Made by a program: the position numbers and the translations under genes | Shown here: positions 13,003-26,005 of the stretch, one piece after another | Layout of the letters: each line of letters starts with the position of its first letter | Position numbering within the stretch: position 1 is the first letter of the stretch | DNA from: Ascaris suum | Taxonomy: Eukaryota; Nematoda; Chromadorea; Rhabditida; Ascarididae | Direction: 5' to 3' | DNA: 64,000 nucleotides | NCBI GenBank assembly: GCA_013433145.1 | Contig: JACCHR010000028.1 | Coordinates: forward strand, 177,602 to 241,601 | Notes under the pieces: generated by a model | What the model was told of the DNA's origin: nothing | What the model saw: the letters and a program-made list of their open reading frames with translations, nothing else | Databases searched by the model: none

Positions 13003-15987
13003 TCCATAACTAACTAGCTTCAAGAGAAACAATGTACAACAAATGTTTGTATAAATCACAAGACGTATAAATAAATAAGCACTGTTTCTAATAAAATACT
13101 AAACATACACATATTGTCGTCATTCCCTGGATGAATTGATCTGCGTGATCGTGTAAACGAAGACATACCAGGTGAGCATGAAGTGCCATCTTCAGATTGC
13201 GAGTGAACACGACGCATAGATTGCATTGTGGCAACGCTACTCCGTGCAAATGAGGCTCTCATAAATGTGCATGGCGTCATTTCATAGTTCACCTGAAAAT
13301 GATCCGCTGTGAGCAGTGCTTAAGACGCCCAAATCAAAAATTACAATTCTCTTTATGTAATGATTCGTCATCAATAAGCCTCGTGCACGTTTTTTCAAAG
13401 AATCGCCGTCAGTGAACACACAAAAAAAACAAAACAAAACCAGGAGAGCGATACTCTGTTTCATACGTCCACAAAAAATCACCTCCATACCTGCGCAATC
13501 ACCAAAATTCGTGGACAACGTTTAACATTACTGTTTCAATAAAACTGCAAGATTTCATATCCATATACGGAATTTCGTAGTTCTCGACAGATTTCAAGAG
13601 GACAAAAGCCAAAGTTGCATCTAAAAACAGTATGTCGTCAGCAAAGAAATTCATCCACACACTTCAAGCAAATACCATTTCCATTTCCGCCGCCATTTTT
13701 ATGGGTCATGCAAATTTTATGTACTACAGACATTTCTGATCATCATCTACCGTCTCTATCGAAGTTACCGACCTGGTGACAGCTATTTCGTGCACTAAAA
13801 AGCTAAAAAAACCTGCCACGCAAATTTACCGCAACTACCTGAAGTTCATTCACAAAGTGATGAGGCATCAAGTGCTGGCACCACATACGACTTCCCAATC
13901 AACTTTTTTCACAGCGCTACGACTCAACAAGAAATTTGTGGCATCTCGCAACAGTAATACTGATTATGCACAAACCTGGCCTTAGAAATTAAACAATAAA
14001 TAACAATGGCTTATCACATCGGACTCCACTATTATACTCTCCGAGAGACGTTCCAGCACCTAGAAGCAAAAATTTACAAATTAAAAAAAAATATTTCATC
14101 ACAAAGTGCATGAGATAAGAATAAAGTAAACGCCTAAAGTGCCGATCTCGATCAGATATAATATCACATCCTTTCAAATACTCATATACAGGAAGGGCTA
14201 AATGCAATAAAAAGTAAAGAACGACATGTTTTCTCAAAAATGTCCAACAGCTCGGCAAATGAACAAAACTTCACCATCCCAATGCATCATAGAATGATTC
14301 CTGTTCTTGCTTCACTACCACCAATCAAAACTTGCGAGACCATGCATATCACTGTTATGATGGTCTGCACATTCGTATCAAAAGTTATGGGCGCAAACAT
14401 AGTCAAATCTAAAAGCCATACTACTTTTGTATCATATTGGTATTTCTTACTGAACTTCTCGTTCAATTTCTTACTGAATAATACTTGGGACAATCCTTGC
14501 AGTTACTCTATTTTCTGATTTCACGTACGCATTTTAAACCAATCTATGTCACTAACCAATAAAGTTGCTGAAAAATATATGAAAACATGTTGCAAGTTGT
14601 TGAAAATGCTCTCAACTAAAACCAACTTAGTGCCGTAAAATAAAATCTCAAAGTTCAATTTATAAATTAGCCTAAAACGTCACATCCCGTTTCTACAATC
14701 TTTTTTGACTTCTTTGCCTACTCACAGTCTTCAAAGCTTATAAAAGCGTTTATAGAAGCATGAGGTCACTATATTCTGAAGAATCGAACTCGAACTTACG
14801 ATGACTTCTACTTAGGACAATCAAGATTGTGATAAACACTTCATTACAAAGTGTACAGAACACTACCTGAAGGACCTCAGAGGATGAATAGACGTGTGTG
14901 GGATCGGATGGAAGACCACCAAACCGGAGGGAGGGGGGAAGTAATATTGGTGTAATTCAATGCAGTTTCCCATGCTTGTCAATGAAAACCAAAAAGAACG
15001 AAGCGCATATCTAAATGTACAAACATGAGGTAAATTTTTGTGTTAAATAAAGGGAACTTCGTTTTTCACCAAATCGATGAAAAGATAAGAACTCTTCGTA
15101 ATACAGTCTCATTTAGCGACGACTTCCAAACAATAACATTTACCTGCTCTTTTTTGCAAAGGATCCGCGTTCTCTACATCGCTATATTACTACGTTAAAT
15201 TACACCAATATTGCCTGTTACTCCCGGCCTAGTATCTTCCATGAAACCCACACACTCTACTCATCCTCTGAGGTCCTGCTGACTGTGCAGCCGATTAGGA
15301 AAGCGTACTAAACAACGGAATAACAGCCAACCACATATCAATTCTCGCGATTAACGTCCAGTCGAAGGCAGTGATTCTTGCAAATGCGTCGCATGAACCT
15401 TACTAGATAATGAAGACGACGTCGAGTGGGTGGGGAGATCGTCAACAGAACTAATGCGACGCACCAAATCAAATCTGATTCGTCCTCAGTCGCGATCCCT
15501 AAAAAGCATCATCAACACTCACCGTAAACTCTAAACGAATAGACGTTGAACCATTATAAGCAAAAAACAGGGACAATCTCCACCGCCAACTAAGTAATCT
15601 CCGAGTGACAAAAAATTTGGCAATTGAAATAAAACGACCCAGTAAACCGATGTACAAGAAAAGCAATCGAAAACAAAGCGAAGTCAAAAATAAGCCTCGG
15701 GCGGAAGGGATGTTAATGACAACGAACTGCCAAATTTCCGTTTTTCTAAGAAGTCACAAAATGCACTTCGGGAGCAGTTGAATGCTTTTCAACCGCCAGT
15801 GACTACCTAATTAACAGCGGCATAAGTTATTCCCCTCCTAATTCTAGCAGAAGCGATAACCATCACCTCCCTATCAAAAAAATATATTTGAATTGCTTCC
15901 AATGCAAAGCTGGAGCAATGCCATCCCACTGAATTTTCATGCAAAACCATAACTTACCTCTAAATTTAGCAAAAATATCCCAGAACT
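11717..15987 (-). pseudogene. 5'-truncated DEPDC1/LET-99-like fragment, copies 4 and 3
   Basis: Exons E 15958-15987, F 15356-15498, G 14018-14059, B 13169-13292, C 12130-12321, D 11717-11796. Frame intact. Confidence 0.53.
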
Positions 15988-17336
15988 CTACATGAAATTA
16001 CCCTAGAAAACAGAATGTGAGGTGACCGGGAGGAAGGGGAACGGAACAAGCTAATAATCAAAAGAATCCTCATCAACGAATTTAAAGAGCTTGAACAACA
16101 CTGGATTTTGATCAACGGTGAGCTGCACTTCTGAAACATACGTTCCAAGACAATAACGGATTTAGAGTAATAAAAAATAGTGGCATAATAAACGACTTCA
16201 AGCAAATTCATAAGCACAACAACAAGACTGGGCAAAATTGTATAGATGCGACTCACAAGCAAATGCAAAAAAATCTCGCCCATCTGTCAACGTTTCAAAT
16301 GAATAAACATAATAAACACAAGCCGGTAATGTCTTTCTTTCATATTTTTAAACCCTAATTTCTGTCATACTTCTCGAATATATTATCGAATTGAACATCA
16401 CCTAATCATTGTTATTTGATTTCAGAATTAGAACTCCATGAAAGAAAAGAAAGAATTAGAAACCTGCAACAAGTGGGCTCAAGCCCAATCTCGGCGTTTT
16501 GAGAAGGGAAGAGGATGAAATTGAATAAACCCTATGTGGGGGTGTATTGGCTGTTTTTAACGTTGTCGCCGTCGTCAGCTCACATACTCGCTGCAGCAAC
16601 TTTGGACTTCTGTAGAGTCCTGGAAGGCGCGCCAAAACCGACTCGTATTCCTTCACTTAAATTCAGATGATTAATTTTGCGTAATTGATGACAGCTGCTA
16701 GTGTTGAAGGATTGCAAAAGATAAGCAATGAAATTGCGTAACTTCTAGAAAACAGTAATGAGCCGTCAGCCCAACAAAGGTTTGCATATTCTTACGAAAA
16801 GATTCTGCAGTCCATTTGCGTCACACCTTGTTTAATCAATTTGCTTCTCTCTAATCAAACTTTTGTGAGACGCATAATAGGTTTGTGTTGGGATCACTAA
16901 GGCTCAATGATTTCTGAGCCTCGACTGCGATTTTCGAACGTTCCAAAGGCATCTACAATGCTCTATCCCTCGCCCACACTATTGTTCTAAGGCCTCTCCA
17001 TCACCCAGCACAACTCATGCATTACAGATTTGCAACAATAAACTAGACCATGCCTTTCCCACATTTGGCACAGCGCATATCGAGCGGTGAGTCAACCTTC
17101 CCATTTGCTAAGAGACAACGCATGCCGAATCTTGATCAAAAATGATTCCATTCCGAATTCCTTCTAATTTGTTAAGAAATCATCTAAGCGCGAAAGCGTT
17201 ACTATCAAAGACTAACCAACTCGCTTTCGCCCACATTTATGAGCTCACATTTCAAGAGTGAGGTAAGCTTAGATGCCCGCCTTTTTCCACGACATCATGC
17301 ACATATAGACTGGAATCAACATCGAAAGCGATCCTA
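13003..17336. repeat. Array 1, copy 4
   Basis: Variants: A at unit 409, G at 875, C at 2344, T at 3357. No difference from copy 5 was noticed at the sites compared. Confidence 0.95.
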
Positions 17337-20321
17337 TCCATAACTAACTAGCTTCAAGAGAAACAATGTACAACAAATGTTTGTATAAATCACAAGACGT
17401 ATAAATAAATAAGCACTGTTTCTAATAAAATACTAAACATACACATATTGTCGTCATTCCCTGGATGAATTGATCTGCGTGATCGTGTAAACGAAGACAT
17501 ACCAGGTGAGCATGAAGTGCCATCTTCAGATTGCGAGTGAACACGACGCATAGATTGCATTGTGGCAACGCTACTCCGTGCAAATGAGGCTCTCATAAAT
17601 GTGCATGGCGTCATTTCATAGTTCACCTGAAAATGATCCGCTGTGAGCAGTGCTTAAGACGCCCAAATCAAAAATTACAATTCTCTTTATGTAATGATTC
17701 GTCATCAATAAGCCTCGTGCACGTTTTTTCAAAGAATCGCCGTCAGTGAACACACAAAAAAAACAAAACAAAACCAGGAGAGCGATACTCTGTTTCATAC
17801 GTCCACAAAAAATCACCTCCATACCTGCGCAATCACCAAAATTCGTGGACAACGTTTAACATTACTGTTTCAATAAAACTGCAAGATTTCATATCCATAT
17901 ACGGAATTTCGTAGTTCTCGACAGATTTCAAGAGGACAAAAGCCAAAGTTGCATCTAAAAACAGTATGTCGTCAGCAAAGAAATTCATCCACACACTTCA
18001 AGCAAATACCATTTCCATTTCCGCCGCCATTTTTATGGGTCATGCAAATTTTATGTACTACAGACATTTCTGATCATCATCTACCGTCTCTATCGAAGTT
18101 ACCGACCTGGTGACAGCTATTTCGTGCACTAAAAAGCTAAAAAAACCTGCCACGCAAATTTACCGCAACTACCTGAAGTTCATTCACAAAGTGATGAGGC
18201 ATCAAGTGCTGGCACCACATACGACTTCCCAATCAACTTTTTTCACAGCGCTACGACTCAACAAGAAATTTGTGGCATCTCGCAACAGTAATACTGATTA
18301 TGCACAAACCTGGCCTTAGAAATTAAACAATAAATAACAATGGCTTATCACATCGGACTCCACTATTATACTCTCCGAGAGACGTTCCAGCACCTAGAAG
18401 CAAAAATTTACAAATTAAAAAAAAATATTTCATCACAAAGTGCATGAGATAAGAATAAAGTAAACGCCTAAAGTGCCGATCTCGATCAGATATAATATCA
18501 CATCCTTTCAAATACTCATATACAGGAAGGGCTAAATGCAATAAAAAGTAAAGAACGACATGTTTTCTCAAAAATGTCCAACAGCTCGGCAAATGAACAA
18601 AACTTCACCATCCCAATGCATCATAGAATGATTCCTGTTCTTGCTTCACTACCACCAATCAAAACTTGCGAGACCATGCATATCACTGTTATGATGGTCT
18701 GCACATTCGTATCAAAAGTTATGGGCGCAAACATAGTCAAATCTAAAAGCCATACTACTTTTGTATCATATTGGTATTTCTTACTGAACTTCTCGTTCAA
18801 TTTCTTACTGAATAATACTTGGGACAATCCTTGCAGTTACTCTATTTTCTGATTTCACGTACGCATTTTAAACCAATCTATGTCACTAACCAATAAAGTT
18901 GCTGAAAAATATATGAAAACATGTTGCAAGTTGTTGAAAATGCTCTCAACTAAAACCAACTTAGTGCCGTAAAATAAAATCTCAAAGTTCAATTTATAAA
19001 TTAGCCTAAAACGTCACATCCCGTTTCTACAATCTTTTTTGACTTCTTTGCCTACTCACAGTCTTCAAAGCTTATAAAAGCGTTTATAGAAGCATGAGGT
19101 CACTATATTCTGAAGAATCGAACTCGAACTTACGATGACTTCTACTTAGGACAATCAAGATTGTGATAAACACTTCATTACAAAGTGTACAGAACACTAC
19201 CTGAAGGACCTCAGAGGATGAATAGACGTGTGTGGGATCGGATGGAAGACCACCAAACCGGAGGGAGGGGGGAAGTAATATTGGTGTAATTCAATGCAGT
19301 TTCCCATGCTTGTCAATGAAAACCAAAAAGAACGAAGCGCATATCTAAATGTACAAACATGAGGTAAATTTTTGTGTTAAATAAAGGGAACTTCGTTTTT
19401 CACCAAATCGATGAAAAGATAAGAACTCTTCGTAATACAGTCTCATTTAGCGACGACTTCCAAACAATAACATTTACCTGCTCTTTTTTGCAAAGGATCC
19501 GCGTTCTCTACATCGCTATATTACTACGTTAAATTACACCAATATTGCCTGTTACTCCCGGCCTAGTATCTTCCATGAAACCCACACACTCTACTCATCC
19601 TCTGAGGTCCTGCTGACTGTGCAGCCGATTAGGAAAGCGTACTAAACAACGGAATAACAGCCAACCACATATCAATTCTCGCGATTAACGTCCAGTCGAA
19701 GGCAGTGATTCTTGCAAATGCGTCGCATGAACCTTACTAGATAATGAAGACGACGTCGAGTGGGTGGGGAGATCGTCAACAGAACTAATGCGACGCACCA
19801 AATCAAATCTGATTCGTCCTCAGTCGCGATCCCTAAAAAGCATCATCAACACTCACCGTAAACTCTAAACGAATAGACGTTGAACCATTATAAGCAAAAA
19901 ACAGGGACAATCTCCACCGCCAACTAAGTAATCTCCGAGTGACAAAAAATTTGGCAATTGAAATAAAACGACCCAGTAAACCGATGTACAAGAAAAGCAA
20001 TCGAAAACAAAGCGAAGTCAAAAATAAGCCTCGGGCGGAAGGGATGTTAATGACAACGAACTGCCAAATTTCCGTTTTTCTAAGAAGTCACAAAATGCAC
20101 TTCGGGAGCAGTTGAATGCTTTTCAACCGCCAGTGACTACCTAATTAACAGCGGCATAAGTTATTCCCCTCCTAATTCTAGCAGAAGCGATAACCATCAC
20201 CTCCCTATCAAAAAAATATATTTGAATTGCTTCCAATGCAAAGCTGGAGCAATGCCATCCCACTGAATTTTCATGCAAAACCATAACTTACCTCTAAATT
20301 TAGCAAAAATATCCCAGAACT
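16051..20321 (-). pseudogene. 5'-truncated DEPDC1/LET-99-like fragment, copies 5 and 4
   Basis: Exons E 20292-20321, F 19690-19832, G 18352-18393, B 17503-17626, C 16464-16655, D 16051-16130. Frame intact. Confidence 0.53.
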
Positions 20322-21670
20322 CTACATGAAATTACCCTAGAAAACAGAATGTGAGGTGACCGGGAGGAAGGGGAACGGAACAAGCTAATAATCAAAAGAA
20401 TCCTCATCAACGAATTTAAAGAGCTTGAACAACACTGGATTTTGATCAACGGTGAGCTGCACTTCTGAAACATACGTTCCAAGACAATAACGGATTTAGA
20501 GTAATAAAAAATAGTGGCATAATAAACGACTTCAAGCAAATTCATAAGCACAACAACAAGACTGGGCAAAATTGTATAGATGCGACTCACAAGCAAATGC
20601 AAAAAAATCTCGCCCATCTGTCAACGTTTCAAATGAATAAACATAATAAACACAAGCCGGTAATGTCTTTCTTTCATATTTTTAAACCCTAATTTCTGTC
20701 ATACTTCTCGAATATATTATCGAATTGAACATCACCTAATCATTGTTATTTGATTTCAGAATTAGAACTCCATGAAAGAAAAGAAAGAATTAGAAACCTG
20801 CAACAAGTGGGCTCAAGCCCAATCTCGGCGTTTTGAGAAGGGAAGAGGATGAAATTGAATAAACCCTATGTGGGGGTGTATTGGCTGTTTTTAACGTTGT
20901 CGCCGTCGTCAGCTCACATACTCGCTGCAGCAACTTTGGACTTCTGTAGAGTCCTGGAAGGCGCGCCAAAACCGACTCGTATTCCTTCACTTAAATTCAG
21001 ATGATTAATTTTGCGTAATTGATGACAGCTGCTAGTGTTGAAGGATTGCAAAAGATAAGCAATGAAATTGCGTAACTTCTAGAAAACAGTAATGAGCCGT
21101 CAGCCCAACAAAGGTTTGCATATTCTTACGAAAAGATTCTGCAGTCCATTTGCGTCACACCTTGTTTAATCAATTTGCTTCTCTCTAATCAAACTTTTGT
21201 GAGACGCATAATAGGTTTGTGTTGGGATCACTAAGGCTCAATGATTTCTGAGCCTCGACTGCGATTTTCGAACGTTCCAAAGGCATCTACAATGCTCTAT
21301 CCCTCGCCCACACTATTGTTCTAAGGCCTCTCCATCACCCAGCACAACTCATGCATTACAGATTTGCAACAATAAACTAGACCATGCCTTTCCCACATTT
21401 GGCACAGCGCATATCGAGCGGTGAGTCAACCTTCCCATTTGCTAAGAGACAACGCATGCCGAATCTTGATCAAAAATGATTCCATTCCGAATTCCTTCTA
21501 ATTTGTTAAGAAATCATCTAAGCGCGAAAGCGTTACTATCAAAGACTAACCAACTCGCTTTCGCCCACATTTATGAGCTCACATTTCAAGAGTGAGGTAA
21601 GCTTAGATGCCCGCCTTTTTCCACGACATCATGCACATATAGACTGGAATCAACATCGAAAGCGATCCTA
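17337..21670. repeat. Array 1, copy 5
   Basis: Variants: A at unit 409, G at 875, C at 2344, T at 3357. It is the last copy with T at 3357; every later copy has A. Confidence 0.95.
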
Positions 21671-24656
21671 TCCATAACTAACTAGCTTCAAGAGAAACAA
21701 TGTACAACAAATGTTTGTATAAATCACAAGACGTATAAATAAATAAGCACTGTTTCTAATAAAATACTAAACATACACATATTGTCGTCATTCCCTGGAT
21801 GAATTGATCTGCGTGATCGTGTAAACGAAGACATACCAGGTGAGCATGAAGTGCCATCTTCAGATTGCGAGTGAACACGACGCATAGATTGCATTGTGGC
21901 AACGCTACTCCGTGCAAATGAGGCTCTCATAAATGTGCATGGCGTCATTTCATAGTTCACCTGAAAATGATCCGCTGTGAGCAGTGCTTAAGACGCCCAA
22001 ATCAAAAATTACAATTCTCTTTATGTAATGATTCGTCATCAATAAGCCTCGTGCACGTTTTTTCAAAGAATCGCCGTCAGTGAACACACAAAAAAAACAA
22101 AACAAAACCAGGAGAGCGATACTCTGTTTCATACGTCCACAAAAAATCACCTCCATACCTGCGCAATCACCAAAATTCGTGGACAACGTTTAACATTACT
22201 GTTTCAATAAAACTGCAAGATTTCATATCCATATACGGAATTTCGTAGTTCTCGACAGATTTCAAGAGGACAAAAGCCAAAGTTGCATCTAAAAACAGTA
22301 TGTCGTCAGCAAAGAAATTCATCCACACACTTCAAGCAAATACCATTTCCATTTCCGCCGCCATTTTTATGGGTCATGCAAATTTTATGTACTACAGACA
22401 TTTCTGATCATCATCTACCGTCTCTATCGAAGTTACCGACCTGGTGACAGCTATTTCGTGCACTAAAAAGCTAAAAAAACCTGCCACGCAAATTTACCGC
22501 AACTACCTGAAGTTCATTCACAAAGTGATGAGGCATCAAGTGCTGGCACCACATACGACTTCCCAATCAACTTTTTTCACAGCGCTACGACTCAACAAGA
22601 AATTTGTGGCATCTCGCAACAGTAATACTGATTATGCACAAACCTGGCCTTAGAAATTAAACAATAAATAACAATGGCTTATCACATCGGACTCCACTAT
22701 TATACTCTCCGAGAGACGTTCCAGCACCTAGAAGCAAAAATTTACAAATTAAAAAAAAAATATTTCATCACAAAGTGCATGAGATAAGAATAAAGTAAAC
22801 GCCTAAAGTGCCGATCTCGATCAGATATAATATCACATCCTTTCAAATACTCATATACAGGAAGGGCTAAATGCAATAAAAAGTAAAGAACGACATGTTT
22901 TCTCAAAAATGTCCAACAGCTCGGCAAATGAACAAAACTTCACCATCCCAATGCATCATAGAATGATTCCTGTTCTTGCTTCACTACCACCAATCAAAAC
23001 TTGCGAGACCATGCATATCACTGTTATGATGGTCTGCACATTCGTATCAAAAGTTATGGGCGCAAACATAGTCAAATCTAAAAGCCATACTACTTTTGTA
23101 TCATATTGGTATTTCTTACTGAACTTCTCGTTCAATTTCTTACTGAATAATACTTGGGACAATCCTTGCAGTTACTCTATTTTCTGATTTCACGTACGCA
23201 TTTTAAACCAATCTATGTCACTAACCAATAAAGTTGCTGAAAAATATATGAAAACATGTTGCAAGTTGTTGAAAATGCTCTCAACTAAAACCAACTTAGT
23301 GCCGTAAAATAAAATCTCAAAGTTCAATTTATAAATTAGCCTAAAACGTCACATCCCGTTTCTACAATCTTTTTTGACTTCTTTGCCTACTCACAGTCTT
23401 CAAAGCTTATAAAAGCGTTTATAGAAGCATGAGGTCACTATATTCTGAAGAATCGAACTCGAACTTACGATGACTTCTACTTAGGACAATCAAGATTGTG
23501 ATAAACACTTCATTACAAAGTGTACAGAACACTACCTGAAGGACCTCAGAGGATGAATAGACGTGTGTGGGATCGGATGGAAGACCACCAAACCGGAGGG
23601 AGGGGGGAAGTAATATTGGTGTAATTCAATGCAGTTTCCCATGCTTGTCAATGAAAACCAAAAAGAACGAAGCGCATATCTAAATGTACAAACATGAGGT
23701 AAATTTTTGTGTTAAATAAAGGGAACTTCGTTTTTCACCAAATCGATGAAAAGATAAGAACTCTTCGTAATACAGTCTCATTTAGCGACGACTTCCAAAC
23801 AATAACATTTACCTGCTCTTTTTTGCAAAGGATCCGCGTTCTCTACATCGCTATATTACTACGTTAAATTACACCAATATTGCCTGTTACTCCCGGCCTA
23901 GTATCTTCCATGAAACCCACACACTCTACTCATCCTCTGAGGTCCTGCTGACTGTGCAGCCGATTAGGAAAGCGTACTAAACAACGGAATAACAGCCAAC
24001 CACATATCAATTCTCGCGATTAACGTCCAGTCGAAGGCAGTGATTCTTGCAAATGCGTCGCATGAACCTTACTAGATAATGAAGACGACGTCGAGTGGGT
24101 GGGGAGATCGTCAACAGAACTAATGCGACGCACCAAATCAAATCTGATTCGTCCTCAGTCGCGATCCCTAAAAAGCATCATCAACACTCACCGTAAACTC
24201 TAAACGAATAGACGTTGAACCATTATAAGCAAAAAACAGGGACAATCTCCACCGCCAACTAAGTAATCTCCGAGTGACAAAAAATTTGGCAATTGAAATA
24301 AAACGACCCAGTAAACCGATGTACAAGAAAAGCAATCGAAAACAAAGCGAAGTCAAAAATAAGCCTCGGGCGGAAGGGATGTTAATGACAACGAACTGCC
24401 AAATTTCCGTTTTTCTAAGAAGTCACAAAATGCACTTCGGGAGCAGTTGAATGCTTTTCAACCGCCAGTGACTACCTAATTAACAGCGGCATAAGTTATT
24501 CCCCTCCTAATTCTAGCAGAAGCGATAACCATCACCTCCCTATCAAAAAAATATATTTGAATTGCTTCCAATGCAAAGCTGGAGCAATGCCATCCCACTG
24601 AATTTTCATGCAAAACCATAACTTACCTCTAAATTTAGCAAAAATATCCCAGAACT
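20385..24656 (-). pseudogene. 5'-truncated DEPDC1/LET-99-like fragment, copies 6 and 5
   Basis: Exons E 24627-24656, F 24025-24167, G 22686-22727, B 21837-21960, C 20798-20989, D 20385-20464. The extra A of copy 6 falls in the F-G intron near the acceptor of G, so the frame is unaffected. Confidence 0.53.
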
Positions 24657-26005
24657 CTACATGAAATTACCCTAGAAAACAGAATGTGAGGTGACCGGGA
24701 GGAAGGGGAACGGAACAAGCTAATAATCAAAAGAATCCTCATCAACGAATTTAAAGAGCTTGAACAACACTGGATTTTGATCAACGGTGAGCTGCACTTC
24801 TGAAACATACGTTCCAAGACAATAACGGATTTAGAGTAATAAAAAATAGTGGCATAATAAACGACTTCAAGCAAATTCATAAGCACAACAACAAGACTGG
24901 GCAAAATTGTATAGATGCGACTCACAAGCAAATGCAAAAAAATCTCGCCCATCTGTCAACGTTTCAAATGAATAAACATAATAAACACAAGCCGGTAATG
25001 TCTTTCTTTCATATTTTTAAACCCTAAATTCTGTCATACTTCTCGAATATATTATCGAATTGAACATCACCTAATCATTGTTATTTGATTTCAGAATTAG
25101 AACTCCATGAAAGAAAAGAAAGAATTAGAAACCTGCAACAAGTGGGCTCAAGCCCAATCTCGGCGTTTTGAGAAGGGAAGAGGATGAAATTGAATAAACC
25201 CTATGTGGGGGTGTATTGGCTGTTTTTAACGTTGTCGCCGTCGTCAGCTCACATACTCGCTGCAGCAACTTTGGACTTCTGTAGAGTCCTGGAAGGCGCG
25301 CCAAAACCGACTCGTATTCCTTCACTTAAATTCAGATGATTAATTTTGCGTAATTGATGACAGCTGCTAGTGTTGAAGGATTGCAAAAGATAAGCAATGA
25401 AATTGCGTAACTTCTAGAAAACAGTAATGAGCCGTCAGCCCAACAAAGGTTTGCATATTCTTACGAAAAGATTCTGCAGTCCATTTGCGTCACACCTTGT
25501 TTAATCAATTTGCTTCTCTCTAATCAAACTTTTGTGAGACGCATAATAGGTTTGTGTTGGGATCACTAAGGCTCAATGATTTCTGAGCCTCGACTGCGAT
25601 TTTCGAACGTTCCAAAGGCATCTACAATGCTCTATCCCTCGCCCACACTATTGTTCTAAGGCCTCTCCATCACCCAGCACAACTCATGCATTACAGATTT
25701 GCAACAATAAACTAGACCATGCCTTTCCCACATTTGGCACAGCGCATATCGAGCGGTGAGTCAACCTTCCCATTTGCTAAGAGACAACGCATGCCGAATC
25801 TTGATCAAAAATGATTCCATTCCGAATTCCTTCTAATTTGTTAAGAAATCATCTAAGCGCGAAAGCGTTACTATCAAAGACTAACCAACTCGCTTTCGCC
25901 CACATTTATGAGCTCACATTTCAAGAGTGAGGTAAGCTTAGATGCCCGCCTTTTTCCACGACATCATGCACATATAGACTGGAATCAACATCGAAAGCGA
26001 TCCTA
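21671..26005. repeat. Array 1, copy 6 (4335 bp)
   Basis: Ten A instead of nine in the run at unit 1081-1089 make this copy 1 bp longer. Variants: A at 409, G at 875, A at 3357. Confidence 0.95.
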